A DNA stretch of 64,000 nucleotides from Acorus gramineus (lineage: Eukaryota > Streptophyta > Magnoliopsida > Acorales > Acoraceae): NCBI GenBank assembly GCA_030737835.1, contig JAUJYN010000019.1:2068433-2132432 (forward strand), in the 5' to 3' direction. How positions within the stretch are numbered: the stretch's first letter is position 1; every line of letters begins with the position of its first letter. The position numbers were made by a program, and so were the translations under genes. Below the pieces are notes generated by a model. The model was not told where the DNA came from and did not search any database. It was given only the letters and a program-made list of their open reading frames with translations. Below, piece by piece: positions 44,643 through 56,977 of this stretch.

Positions 44643-45964
44643 TCATAGGCAGCTAGGGAACAAAACATTACTTCGAACCATGACGCCCGAAACCTGGGCC
44701 TCCTCAGCCGAAAGCGCTGCAACCCTGCCTTGAACAAACTGCGGCAGAGGAGCAAGAGCACGCCTCGCCGGCTGCCGCTGCTGAGGTAGCACTCGGGGTC
44801 GGCCAGCATCAAGGCAATTGTATCTGATATGCCCGATGCGCTGACAATGGAAACAGCGTCGCCTCTCCGGTCGCCAGGACTGGATGGGCACTGCCGCAAT
44901 GGGTGCTGGATCCCACTCTGGCACCGCATCTGCTGGAGGAGAGGCAGCCGCTGACTGATCGAAACGGGGCCTCCTCCTCTTGCGCTGCCCCAGGTCCCGA
45001 CTCCCGGAAGGACCCTGATCTGCAGAAAGGGTCGGAACCCCCACGATAATCCCGAGGTCTCGCTCGACTGTCTTCGCCCGAGACACCAAGTCCGAGAACC
45101 TCGAGAAAGCCTGGGAGGAGACATGCACCCGAATGGCGCTGCAGAGACCAAGCTCGAAACGGCGGCACCGCGCCTCTTCGTCCATCACCAAAGCTGGAGC
45201 GAACCTGGATAGCCTCGTGAAGCGCGTGGAGTAGTCGGCGACAGACATAGAGCCTTGCGTCAACCGCTCAAACTCCTGCACCACGATCTGCTGCGCCGAG
45301 AACGGGAAGTACTCCTCCAGGAAATACCTCTGGAATCCTGCCCAAGAAAACTGCTCCACTCCCTCTGGAATGTCCACCACTCGGGCAGCCCACCAGTCGG
45401 CAGCGCTACCCTTCAGCATGAAGGTGGCCAGAGAGACTTGCTGGCGATCGGTGCAAAGCATGGTCGAGAAGATCACCTCCACCCCATCAACCATCGCTCT
45501 GGGGCAAGGGGATCCGCCAACTGGCCATAGAACTCGGGAGGTGGAGCTTTAAAAACTGCGAGGCCACTCTGCTGCACCCGCGCTGCAGCCTCTAGTCCCA
45601 CCTCCCTCGCCAGGGGATCCTGAACCCTCGCCGCTGGAAACACCACGGGGACTGGGGGTACTTCGGGTACCACAGACGGATCTGCTGCCAAGGGGACCTG
45701 TGGAACTGCATCACGGGCCGCCCTCAGCTCCCGGATCTCCCGCGCCTGCTCTACCAACGCTCTGGTCTGCGCCTCCAGTGCCTTGATCCGAGTCTCCACC
45801 GAATCCGCTGTCCAAGCGAACGCACGTTCCCGTGCGGGAGGCTCCTGCGCCGATCCTGGCCTCACAGCCGTGGACTCTCCAGTAGCATCCTCGCCTCTAG
45901 CAGGTCCGAAATCCTCCAAAGGTCGAGAGGGACCATGTCCGCGCCGTCCTCCACGAGGAGACAT
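44643..45964 (-). pseudogene. Element B gag with one frameshift
   Basis: Starts MSPRGGRRGHGPSRPLE at 45964. A coiled-coil-like stretch follows (ALEAQTRALVEQAREIREL), then PPPEFYGQLADPLAPERWLM. A small indel near 45480 shifts frame, then IFSTM, LKGSAADWWA, FQRYFLEEYFPF, LTQGSMSVADYSTRFTRLSR and the knuckle CFHCQRIGHIRYNC (44814-44855). It stops at 44643 just before the protease DSG. The capsid and nucleocapsid are otherwise open over about 440 codons, the best kept gag in the window. Confidence 0.88.
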
Positions 45965-46065
45965 ATCAGCAATCCTAAGAAAACCAGACACTAGGATCAG
46001 AATACTCATATCAAAATCCTAGGACTCATCTCTACGAAAGAAGACCATTGGCTCTGACAGGACCA

Positions 46066-46078
46066 GGCTCTGATACCA
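46066..46078 (-). promoter_or_regulatory. Primer-binding site of element B
   Basis: Minus strand TGGTATCAGAGCC, perfect 13-nt complement to the initiator-methionine tRNA 3' end, six bases from the LTR end at 46085. Confidence 0.92.
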
Positions 46079-46612
46079 CCTTTTTGTCACGCCCCGGGCG
46101 TCCCCGGTACGCGGCAAGTGTATATATAATATCAGAATCTACACAGGAGGTCAATAATATCATACAAATGACACACAGACAACAAAAGCAGGGCTGACAT
46201 GATATATACACCAAATGCGGATAACTAAAGACTGAATCTGTAATCAAAACACACTACAGACTCCATACATAATCACATGTCCTGTGAGAGCCAATATACA
46301 TACAAAGACGTCCAAATACAACACAAACGCGTGCCCAAGCACGGAAAATAATACATACTGGTACAAGGGATGCTGATAGTCTCTGCAACTCGCGGGACGT
46401 GGCGCTACTCCGCTACTGATGAAGTCCCTCGGGGAGCTCCTCCTCGATCCGACTCAGATGACACTGAAGAAAAATATTGTGCGAGGGGTGAGCCACACGC
46501 TCAGTGAACGGCACAACCCATGCATCACAGACAATATTCACCACAACCAGATATCCTTATAATCCACAATTCATATTACTTAATCCACAAATGATAGCAC
46601 AACTCAAAGCCG

Positions 46613-46957
46613 TGGGTTGCTCAATCGCCAACCCACTACACCCTCACCCTCACCCTTCAATGGGCGACAAAGGATATTGGGACTGGCTACACATAACCAG
46701 CGGGTCGCTTCCGCCAACCCGCCACACCCTCACCCTCACCCTTCAATGGGTGACATAGGATATTGGGACTAACTGCACCAAAAACCAACGGGTCGCTTCC
46801 GCCAACCCGCTACACCCTCACCCTCACCCTTCAATGGGTGACATAGGATTTTGGGACTTACAAGCATCCAATCACAACTCCAGTGGGTCGTTCATCGCCA
46901 ACCCACTACACCCTCACCCTCACCCTTCAATGGGTGACATAGGATTTTGGGACTGAC
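46613..46957 (-). repeat. G4/hairpin minisatellite, 4 units (B 5' LTR)
   Basis: Same four units in the same order as the B 3' LTR. Confidence 0.75.
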
Positions 46958-47719
46958 TAGGCTGTTGGTCACCCTTGGTCCACCGATAGTCTCTCCTCCA
47001 CTCCGTAGGCCGCCTGGTCTACTCCCACATTCAGCACAGTCCGTCCTAAATCAGGAGGTGCCTACTGATGGGAGCCCTCTGTCAGGAAGGCCTGTCTAAC
47101 GCTGGGGTAGTCTCTACCGGATCCAACGAAGGGAACAGAACAGCCTACCCATCGCATATGATCCACTTGGATCCGCAGACGGCACATTATAACAACACTA
47201 ATGTTCTGAATTCCTCAGAACCCACCAGGGCGCATAACTACGATGCGGGGAACATGCATAAGGTTATAACAAGGTGGAATATCGTTGGGGAAAGAAACTC
47301 GGGAGGGCAGCGTGAGTTCCCGTTATAGGACACCCCGACAACCAAACAAGGAACACGGTGTACCCTAACCCGGGTCTCACCGCTGTCCTCGCAAGGCCCC
47401 TCCCCTATAATATTCACTATAACATGCATTGTAAACAAATACTAGCATTTAATCAAATAAATAAACTAGTAGGGCACATGCATCGGCCGGGCTTCCTAAC
47501 ATGGAACCAAGGGACATGCTGCATGGCTCATACACATATCCTAAGGGTGCAAGTCCCTAACATGCAAAGTCTAGGGTAACATGCATTCTACAATTTAATC
47601 ATGCTCGCATGATATACATATCATTGCAGGTTAATATTTATCCATGACGCCCCAGGAGAGGTCGGTATACGCCCAAATGCGTATGACCCCTCTCTACTGG
47701 GTTGGATTGTCCCACTCAC

Positions 47720-47755
47720 CGAAGTCGGGGTCGTCGCGCGACCGTCCGTCTAGAT
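47720..47755 (-). other. Predicted 36-nt LTR exon 2 (B 5' LTR)
   Basis: 36 nt between TTGCAG and GTGAGTGG on the minus strand. Confidence 0.55.
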
Positions 47756-50441
47756 CTGCAAGACAGACATTCAATATGGTGAGAACAATGCATAAAATAC
47801 CCAAAAATACATCTAAAATACCCAACACTCGGATAAACGTACATACGGCCGTACGCACGTGTATCCGAGCATCCCGAGCGCACAGCCGAGCCTCGGCCCG
47901 CGCGCCAAGGCGCACTGCCGAGCCCAGCCCGCATACCCGGACACCACCGGCGCACTGTCGCACGCCGGCCCGCGCGCCCCGACGCACCGCCGCACGCACG
48001 CGCACACTCGCGCGCGCCCGCGCGCACCGCGCGTCCAGCCCAGCGCGCCCCCGCGCGCACTGCACGCACGCCCCAGCACGCGCACGCACTGGCCCCCAGC
48101 ACCGCGCGCACTGGCCCCCAGCACCGCGCCCAGGCGCATGCCCAGCACTCAGGCGAAGTGCCCAGGTGCCCTGCCGCGCGGGCCCGCGCGCACCCGCGCG
48201 CACTCCCGCGCACACCCCCGCTCGCGCCAGCACCCGCGCGCACCCGCGCACCCACTCCGCGCGCACCCGCGCACCCGCGCGCACGCACCCGCGCACGACT
48301 GCGCGCCCGACTGCGCCCGACTGCGCCCGCCAGCGCCCAGCGCCCAGCACCCGGCACCCACGACCCAGCGCCCAGCGCTCAGCGCCCAGCGCCCGGGACC
48401 CTCACCCAGCGTCCACGCGCACGCCCGCGCAACACGCGCCCAGCGCGCCTGGCAGCACGCGCTCAGCGCGCCTGCCAGCCTGCCCGCGCTGCTGCCCGCG
48501 TTGCCTGCCTGCGCGCGTCGCCGAGTGGCCCGAGCACCGCTCGCCTGCACGCCCGGGGCACTGCCCGCCTGATGCCCGAGCGCCCCTGCCCTGCTCGCCT
48601 GCGCGCCCAGCCAGCTCGCCCGGCCTGCCAGCGCTCACAGCCCAGCAGCCTGCTCCGCACGCCTCTCCCTGCACCCCCCGAGCGCACGCCCGCGTGCGCG
48701 CCCGCGCGCACGTGCTCGCGCGCCCAGTAAACTGGTGCCCTGCTCCCAGCCTACCCAGCTAGCCCTGCCAGCCTAGCACCCGACTAGCCCTGCACGCCCA
48801 GCACCAGGCACGCCCAGCGCCAGCCCGAGCGCACGCCCGCGCGCACGCACGCGCGCGCCCTGCCAGCGGCCCTGCCTGCTGCGCCTGCGGCTGCTGCGCC
48901 TGCTGCTGCTGCCCTGCCATCCTGCCCGAGCCCGAGCTCCTCTACCACCCACCTCCGACCACCACCACAGCCTCCGACCGCCTCCCACAGCCCTCCGACG
49001 GCCACCCACCGCCGCCAACCGCCTCCCAACCACAAAACCACCCCCCTAGCATACATCTATGCAAGAAAAAGAGGGAAAGGGGGCTTACCAAGGGGAGGAG
49101 GGGAAGTCCGGTGGCTCTCCGCGCGCCGAAACCTTTCCCAAAAGCCTTCTCACACCCCGATCTAGCTTGTCCCTAATCAGAGGACGAAAAGGGGAGGTCG
49201 GGGAGGCTAGGATCGTCGGAATTCGGATTTGAAGACACCGGAGCGTAGATCGGGACCCGATCTACACTTCCCGTGCTTTAGGTTTTTGGTTTTGAGGGGT
49301 GTAGGGGGCTCAAACGGAAGAAAAACGGAGGAGAGGAGAGAGAGAGAGCAAGTCGTAGGGATGATGAATAGTAAAAAGATATTTTTGATTCCTTTCATAT
49401 AATGCGCGACTTAAAAACTCGGAAAACCCTAAAAATTTTAAAACTGCCAGAAATGCTCCAACGGTTACCAGCAGGCTAAAAAGTGACACATATATAACAT
49501 CAGCAGTCTAAACAGGAGGTCAATAATATACTCTAAACAACAACAACAATGACAATACAGACAGCAATGAGGCTGACATAATATATACACCAATAGCGGA
49601 AGCTAAAGACTGAATCTGTAATTCAAAGACACATTACAGACTTAATACATAATCAACTGTCCTGTGAGAGCCAATATATATACAAAGATATCCAAATGTA
49701 ATACAAACATGTGCCCAAGCACGGAATACAATACATACAATCAAAAAGGGGGATGCTGAATGGCCTCGCACACTCAGAGCGTGACACTGCTCCGCTACTG
49801 TAGATGCGCCTCGGGGAGCTCCTCTTGGCCCACCGATAGCCTCTCCTCCACACCGTAGCTCGCCTGGTCTACTCCCACGATCAGCACAGTCCGACGCATC
49901 GGAGGTACCTACAGATGGGAGCCCTCTGTCAGGACAGCCTGTCTAACGCTGAGGAGTCCCTACACGGATCCAACGAAGGGAAGAGAGCAGTCTACCCACA
50001 CGGATACGATCCTCTTGGATCCGCCGACACCGATTGCAACTCTACAAATGTCATGAATTCTTCAGAATTCCTCCAGGGCGCATAACTAAGATGCGGGGAA
50101 GCATATATTATAACCACGAGGTTATAATATTCTCTAAGGCATGCTAATAACCATAAGCTCGCATTTGATTTAAATAAATTAAACTAAATGGGAAACATGC
50201 GTAGGTCGAGGCTTTCCTAGCATGATAACATGGTATCAGGACGCGTAGGTCTCATACATAATATAAGGGTGCATATCCCTAGCATACAAAGTCTAAGGGG
50301 GCATCGATGCAACATAATGATCATGCATAGCACAGTTTATATTTAATAATAGCTAATATGCAACTATGGTGCCCCAGGGGAGGGCAATGCACGCCTATGT
50401 GCATCGAACGCCTCCCTACTGGGTTGGATTGTCCCACTCAC

Positions 50442-50477
50442 CAATACCCGGGTCGTCGCGTGACCGCCCGTCAAGAT
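50442..50477 (-). other. Predicted 36-nt LTR exon 2 (C 5' LTR)
   Basis: 36 nt starting ATCTTGACGG and ending GGGTATTG before GTGAGTGG. Confidence 0.55.
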
Positions 50478-51964
50478 CTGCAAGACATGGGAAACCAAAA
50501 TGGTGAGTAAAATACACAAATACACAAGAAATACGCTAGAAATACCCAACACTCGGACAAGAATGCATACGGGCCCGTACGCACGCGAGTTCGAGTGCCC
50601 CGACACACTCCCGCACCCCCGGGCAGCCATGCGCACGGCCACCCGCACGCGCACGCACGGGTGTGCACGCACGCGCGCACCCCCGTGCCCCGGGCGCACT
50701 GTCGCACCCCAGCCTGCGCGCCCAGGCGCGCTGCCGCGCCTTTGCCCGCTCGCCCAGACACGCCGCACGATCGTGCGCACGCCTACGCGCGCGCCCGCGC
50801 GCACCGCGCGTCCAGCCCGCGCCTAACCGCACGCACTGTGTCCATGCGCAGCGCCCCGCGCGCACCCCTACGCGCACCGCACGCATTGCGCCCCTACGCA
50901 GCGCTCTGCGCGCACGCTCACGCCCACGCCCGTGCGCCCGCGCGTACGCGCGCACTCGCCCAGTGCCCCCGACTGCGCGCGCCTGCTCTGCCTACGCGCG
51001 CAGACTCGCGCGCACGCGCGCGGATGACCCCGCACGCGCGCCCGAGCCAACCCCACCACCTCCCTCAGCCCTCCCACACCCCAAACACTCATGCACAGCT
51101 TGCATACCCCATTTCACCTCCTAAACAACCATCTAAACAAGAAATAGTGGGGGAGGAAAGCTTACCCAAGGGAGGAAAGGAAAGGAGGGAACTTCGGGTG
51201 CTCTTCGCGCACTGATTTGCCACCACCAAAGCCACCACTACCAAGACCTCTTCTCAGCCTAAGAGGGGCTGAAAACAGAGGAGAAAAGGTGCCATGAGAG
51301 GAGGTCTCACAAGGGGGAAATCGAAAATGAAACCATGGAAAGGTAGATCGGGACAATACCTTCCTTTTCTCCTTCAATGGTTTTTCTTTTTAACCACCTC
51401 TACTAGATCAAAAGTGGGAAATAAAGAGAGGGGATGAGAGGTTTTGAGAGAACTTGAGAGAGAGAAGATGATGAATAGGGGGGGGACACTATTCTTGGGC
51501 GTGGACATCACTTAAAGCCACACACACACACCACACACACACACCACTTACACTTAGAAATAATTAGGTTAAGTTAGGTTTAGTTGAGTGAACTTTGACC
51601 TTAGTCAACACAACCACACTAGAAAACAAAAGATTTTGACCAAGTCAAGGGTCAAACTTGACTTGGTCAAGTCTCCCAATGACTTTTCGCTTGGTCAAAA
51701 CCCGGATACGATTCGGAACTGTGAAATTCTGAAACGTTACCGGAATTCGATGAAATTTTCGTGAGTGGCTTGAAATGGCACCAGGATACATAATATGCAG
51801 TTAGATTTTCAATCGGAGTTCTCAAGCTCATGATGATAGCCAAAAGTCCAAAATTTTAGCGGTTCCGATCGAAAAAAGAAAAGTTGAAAAACTGCTAGAA
51901 TGCTCCAATGGTGACCAGAAGGCAAAAAGTGACACATATATAACAGATAAAGTTAAATAGAGAA

Positions 51965-52050
51965 CCAATAGGAGAGTGCCACCTATTGGGGCTCACAAAT
52001 GGGGCTTAATTTCTAGGGCTCAAGTAGCAGCACTAATATATATTCTTCAA
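51965..52050. repeat. Terminal-like block (copy c)
   Basis: GTGCCACCTATTGGGGCTC, AAATGGGGCTTAATTTC, AGCACTAATATATATTC. Same orientation as 32967-33036, inverse of 33048-33094. Confidence 0.4.
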
Positions 52051-52753
52051 AATGATTTAAGTTGTGCATTAATGTCCTTTTGAAAGTTATTACAGTAAAA
52101 TTTTGAAAATTTATATTGTTCAAAAATCCCTTAAAAAGGCATTCATTCAATATTAAAACCCTTTTGACAAATATCACTGAAAATAGAGTTACCGGGGAGG
52201 GGGGTTTAATAATATAAAATTTGTTAAATGATATATTTGAAAAAAAAAACTTAAAACTCTGTTTTCGGTAAATTTAAGTTTAACAAATGAAATCTAATCT
52301 CTATTCATTACCACAATTTTGAATGCTGTTACACAATTTGTTTTTCAGCCCCATTTCCAGTCCCATATGCATTGATAAAAAATTACTAATGCATATATTC
52401 ACATTAACAAGGTATATACTTTGATTACATTTTTTCATATTTTATATAAATGCATCAATGTAATTCAGAGTATATACTTCATTTTAAAAAAAAATATGTA
52501 CCTCATTAGGACGTATGCTATTTTTTAAAAATTCAAAACATGTGAAAACTGGAATTGGGGTTGAAAAAAAAAATATACGTAGCATTATCTCCTTCAATTA
52601 TTCATTACCCGTTATCGGCCCACCTATGTATAAAAAATTACATTTTGTTAAGGGGTATAAAATCAAGGGCGCCTATCTTCCCGCCAATATAGCTATTTAC
52701 CCCACCCCTCTTAAAAAATAAGAATGGCATTTTTTAAGAGGTGAGTCCACCCT

Positions 52754-53040
52754 GACCCGTTCGATTTTGTGAAGTCGTCCATTATGTTACTGGTCGACGT
52801 CACAGAGTTGAACTGGTCACAGAGATCTAAGGCCCTCTCTGTAGCCCATTCAACTTTGTGTAGTCATCAGTTATATACTCCGTTCGACATCACAGAGTTG
52901 AACAGGTCACATAAATCTAATGTCTTCTTTGTGACCAATTCGACTTTGTGAAGTCATTCATTAAGTCAAATGTCAACATCACAGAGTCAAACTAGTCACA
53001 GAGACCTAAGACTCTCTCTACGGCCCATTAAACTTTGTGT
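52754..53040. repeat. About 90-bp tandem repeat, 3 units plus a partial
   Basis: Units at 52754-52843, 52844-52932, 52933-53022, partial 53023-53040. Each has TTCGA(C/T)TTTGTGAAGTC-like, TCACAGAGTTGAAC and CACAGAGATCTAA phrases. A diverged inverted unit lies at about 53150-53260. Confidence 0.75.
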
Positions 53041-53464
53041 TCTAAACAATGTGTTCACGTGTTACGGCGTTCTCAATGAAATGATATCTTCAAACAATGG
53101 TGCGTTGTTCAATATCCTGAAGGACAGATCATATATGATATCTTCACACTTTGTGAAGTCTCCCATTATGTCACAAATCAAATGGGCCGTAGAGAAGGCC
53201 ATAGGTCTCTATGACCCGTTCAACTATATGTGATGTCGACCTGTGACATAATGGCAATGTTTTAAAAACTGAACCGTTCAATGAACTAGAAAAATTAACG
53301 AGTCAAAGGTCACTGGTTCAACTGTTGGGTCAACCAGATTTGAACAGTGACATAATTATAATATAATAATTTTAATAATTATCATTATTAAATAAAAATA
53401 TAAAATATTTTAGAAAATCTTTACATAAAAGTTTTACATAACATCATAACATGATTTTATTATC

Positions 53465-53548
53465 AGTTCTGCTACACAGGCCCCATTATATAAGCCCCAC
53501 TCATAGACCCCATGAGGTGTGAAATTTTTATTGGCTGCTTGGTTGACC
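53465..53548. repeat. Terminal-like block (copy d), inverted relative of copy a
   Basis: Reverse complement contains CACACCTCATGGGG, GAGTGGGGCTTATAT and AGAACTGATA, matching 32967-33036. The DNA to its right repeats the layout seen left of copy a. Confidence 0.45.
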
Positions 53549-55129
53549 TTTACAAAAGCGGCAAAAAAGGAAAATACAGAACTACCCTAATTAAATCACA
53601 CGTTCATATGTCAAACCCCTCCATTTTTGTTTACGGTTTCTCCTCCCTAAACACATCTCAAAAATTTCTAACCGTTTTTTTTTAAATCAACAAATTAAAA
53701 AAATAATTCTAGCCGACCTGCTCCTCTTCGACGAACGGCGTCACCACCGCTGGATTCCTTTCATCGCTCTCTATCATATGAGAGGTGGTTCGACTACATT
53801 TTCAATCCTCCTCTGGATTCTACCTTTTTCGACCTTCATATCCACTTTTTGATGTAAATAACTGACTTTTAACGAAACACTAAGATTAGATGAAAATGTC
53901 AGTTACTTTTTGTGAATGTAATTTAGTTTTAAAATATATTATACAAATAGTTCAGTTAACTGACTTTTATTATTTAAGGCATCTAAACATCAGTTATATT
54001 TAAAAAATGTAACTGGCTTACAAAATATAATGCGTAAATGTTCATATTAGTTTGAAAATGTAACACAATAATGTGTCAATATAACATCAAAACTCTATAA
54101 AATCCTCCAAAAAACATATTTAACATCGAACACCAGATTCAAAGAAAAAATTGTAAACGAAATCCAGATCAAAGGCTGCCATATTTAATATCAAACAACA
54201 AATTCAAAAAGAAATTGTACTAAATGCAAAAACAAATAATAACAAAGGTCATACCTGAATCGACAGATATTGAAAACGATAGCCAAATCGAGCAGTTGCA
54301 CAAAAATGTTAGTTACATTTGTAAATGTAACTAACTTTTACAACATATGTGTTATATATGTGTCACTTTTAGCCTTCTGGTAACCATTGGAATATTCTGG
54401 CAGTTTTTCAGTTTTTCATTTTTCAATCGGAATCGCTAAAATTTTGGGCTTTTAGCTATCACCCTAAGTTTGAGGGCTCCGATTGAAAATCTAACTGCAT
54501 ATTATGTGTCCTGGTGCCATTCCAAGCCACTCACGAAAATTTCATCGAATTCCGGTAACGTTTCAGAATTTCACAGTTCCGAAGCGTATCCGGGTTTTGA
54601 CCGAGCGAGAAGTCATTGGGAGACTTGACTTGGTCAAGGTGGGCCCATGACTTGGTCAAATGTGTTTGGATTTTTGTGTGGTTGGGTTGACTAGGGTCAA
54701 ACCACACTTAAACCTCCCTAATCCTAGCTTAACCTAATCTTTTTTTCACTAATTGAGGGTGTGAGAGTGTGTGGTGTGTGTGTGAGGATAAATAAATCCC
54801 ACGACCAAGACAAATTCCCCCACTATTCATCATCTTCTCCAAAAATCTCTCTCTCTCTCTCTCCCTCTCTTTATATCCTCATTAAGACCTAGCTAGGGTG
54901 GTCAAAACCAAAAACCCTAAGAAGAGAAAGGATAGGTGAGCTCCCGATCTATCTTCCGGTGGTTTCATTTTCAAGTTCCCACATGTGTGACCTCTCCTCA
55001 TGCCCCCTTTTCTCCTCTGATTTCAGCCATTTTTAGGGCTGAAGGAGATCTCGGTGGTGGTGGTCTTGGAGGTGGTGTTTCGGTGCGCGAAGAGCAACCG
55101 ATCTTCCCTTCCTTCCTTTCCTTCCTTGG

Positions 55130-55857
55130 GTGAGGTTTCTTTCCTTCCTTTTCTTGTTTAGATGCATGTTAGGAGGGTGTTTTTGGGTATGCATGGCTGT
55201 TGGTGGCGGTTGGTGGCGGTTGGTGGCCATTGGTGGCCGTCGGGGAGGTGGTAGGGTTGTCTCGGGTAGGCTGGCAGCGCAGGCAGGCAGGCTGGCAGGC
55301 AGGGCGGGCAGAGCAGGCTGGCAGGGCACGCGCGCGTGCGCGCGGGTGGAGCAGGAGTGTGCGGGTGCTGCGCGCTGGGCGCCGTGCGGGGGCGTGCGCG
55401 CGGGGCGCTGTGCAGAGGCGCAGTGCGTGAAGTGCGCGTGGGGCCGCGAGCGGGTGCTGCGCGTAGGGCACCGTGCGGGGGCGTGCGCGCGGAGCGCTAT
55501 GTAGATGCGCAGTGCGTGCTGTGCGCGCGCGGTGAGGCGAGCGGGTGGTGCGCGCGGGGTGCTGCGCTGGGGCGCAGGGCATGCGGGTGTGAGCGCGAGT
55601 TGCTGCGCTGGGGTGCAGTGAGCGCGCGGTGCACCCGAGGGGCTCGGCAGCGTGTCCGGGCATGCTGGCAGGGGCTCGGCAGTGCGTCTAGGCCGGGTGG
55701 CCGTGCGTATGGCTGCCCGGGGGTTCGAGAGTGAGTCGGAGTGCTCGGACTCGCGTGCGTACAGGCCGTATGTACGATTGTCTGAGTATTGTGTATTTTT
55801 ATGTATTTTGTATGTATTGTGTATTTTACTCACCGAGTTGATTACCCTGTCTTGCAG
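55130..55857 (+). other. Predicted LTR intron 1, GC-rich (54350 LTR)
   Basis: Donor CCTTGG|GTGAGG, acceptor CTGTCTTGCAG, branch-like TTTACTCACC. Shortest type-1 GC-rich core seen on the plus strand (55265-55745). Confidence 0.55.
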
Positions 55858-55893
55858 ATCTTGACGGACGGTCGCGCGATGACCCGATTATTT
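55858..55893 (+). other. Predicted 36-nt LTR exon 2 (54350 LTR)
   Basis: 36 nt with GTCGCGCGAT core, ending TTATTT|GTGAGTGG. Confidence 0.55.
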
Positions 55894-56977
55894 GTGAGTG
55901 GGACAATCCAACCCAGTAGGGAGGCGCTATATGCACTTGGGCGTATACCGTCCTCCCCTAGGGCACCATAGTTTAATATTAACTTGTTTAATATGTAATC
56001 TATGCAAGCATGATTAGTATGTAGTATGCATGCCACCCTAGACTTTGTATGTTAGGGACTTGCACCCTTAGGATATGTGTAAGAGCCATGCATCCTGTTA
56101 TCATGTTTTCATGTTAGGAAAACCTCGACCTATGCATGTTCCCATTTAGTTTAATTTATTTAATCAAATGCGAGCATGCCTTAGGGAATATTATAAGGGG
56201 CCTTGCGAGGTCAACATTGAGACCCGGGCTAGGGTACTCCGTGTTCCTTGTTTGGTTGTCGGGATGTCCTATATCGGGACCTCATAGTGACCTCCCAAGG
56301 TCGCTTTTCCCGATAATATTATAACCTCGTTATTATAATATATGTTCCCCGCATCTTAGTTATGCGCCCTGGAGGAATTCTGAAGAATTCATGACACCAG
56401 TAGAGTCTCCCTTCTCTGGATTATGGGGCCTTACGAAGTCAGCGTTGAGACCCGGGCTAGGGTACTCCGTGTTCCTTGTTTGGTTGTTGGGATATCCTAT
56501 ATCGGGACCTCATGGTGCCCTCCCAAGGTTTCTTTTTCCAGTTAAGGAATACCGCGGATCCGAGTGGATCATATGCATATGGATACGCTATTTTTGTTCC
56601 CTTCGTTGGATCCGTGTAGAGACTGCCCCAGCGTTAGAAAGGCCATCCCGTCAGAGGGCTCCCATCAGTAGGTACCTCCTGATTTGGATTCGGACTATGA
56701 TGAAGTGTGGGAGTAGGCCAAGCGGCTACGGAGTGGAGGAGAGACTATCGGTGGACCAAGGGTGATTAACAGCCTAGTCAGTCCCAATATCCTATGTCAC
56801 CTATTGAGGGGTGAGGGTGAGGGTGTGGTGGGTCGGCGATGTAGCGACCCACTGGATTGTGTAGTTCCTGCCACCTTGAGGCTTTGAATAATAAATTGTG
56901 GTTAATATGAATTGTGATGCATGGGTTGTGCTATTCACTGAGCGTGTGGCTCACCCCTCGCATATATTTTTCTCCAG
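55894..56977 (+). other. Predicted LTR intron 2 (54350 LTR)
   Basis: GTGAGTGG to TTTTTCTCCAG, with GGCTCACCCC upstream. 56395-56540 duplicates the GACCCGGGCTAGGGTACTCC block seen at 56220-56300. Confidence 0.45.

Larger units (their letters stand above)
39413..49499 (-). mobile_element. Element B: gag-only non-autonomous LTR element
   Basis: TSD TCAGC lies at 39408-39412 and 49500-49504. The 3' LTR is 39413-42973 (3,561 bp), the 5' LTR 46085-49499 (3,415 bp), and the interior only about 3.1 kb. Order 5'-3' on the minus strand: perfect PBS, nearly full gag with one frameshift, LTR-derived block, RT stub, chromodomain end, PPT. No protease core, catalytic RT, RNase H or integrase. The LTRs look alike over long stretches, apart from a deletion near 42730-42898 of the 3' LTR that is absent from the 5' copy. 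Confidence 0.93.
46085..49499 (-). repeat. 5' LTR of element B
   Basis: Intron 1 47756-49088, exon 2 47720-47755, intron 2 46464-47719, four minisatellite units. It lacks about 170 bp near its 5' end (junction ACTCGGA|AAACCC near 49420) that the 3' LTR keeps (about 42730-42898). Confidence 0.92.
34368..51945 (-). mobile_element. Element C: decayed Tekay-like gag-pol element, split by element B
   Basis: TSD GATAA lies at 34363-34367 and 51946-51950. Minus strand. Own sequence is 34368-39412 plus 49505-51945 (about 7.5 kb). Its 3' LTR is reduced to about 200 bp fused directly to the pol C-terminus (34570/34571), deleting the PPT, most of the LTR and the chromodomain end. The 5' LTR is 39356-39412 plus 49505-51945 (about 2.5 kb). 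It carries the most complete polyprotein of the window, originally one continuous gag-pol frame, now broken by frameshifts and stops. Confidence 0.9.
39356..51945 (-). repeat. 5' LTR of element C, split by element B
   Basis: Own sequence is 39356-39412 plus 49505-51945. The interior near 49750-49830 is deleted: it passes from the CTCCGCTACTG block straight to the GCCCACCGATAGCC module, losing the intron-2 acceptor and minisatellite. Exon 2 50442-50477, intron 1 50478-51165. Confidence 0.85.
51951..54349. other. Host DNA with transposon-like ends and tandem repeats
   Basis: AT-rich and without recognisable genes. Holds the terminal-like blocks at 51965-52050 and 53465-53548, a 90-bp tandem repeat at 52754-53040 with an inverted unit, and 53880-54340 with many AATGTAACT/AGTTACATT motifs. 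53700-53850 is more GC-rich and could be leader or first exon of a second copy of the element whose promoter side lies at 32967. Confidence 0.5.

Noticed and set aside
53250..53350. Possible MITE (TTTTAAAAACTGAACC...GGTTCAACTGTTGGGTCAACC)
   Set aside because: The phrase recalls common plant GGTTCAACC-type elements, but I could not find a second terminal repeat or a target duplication.
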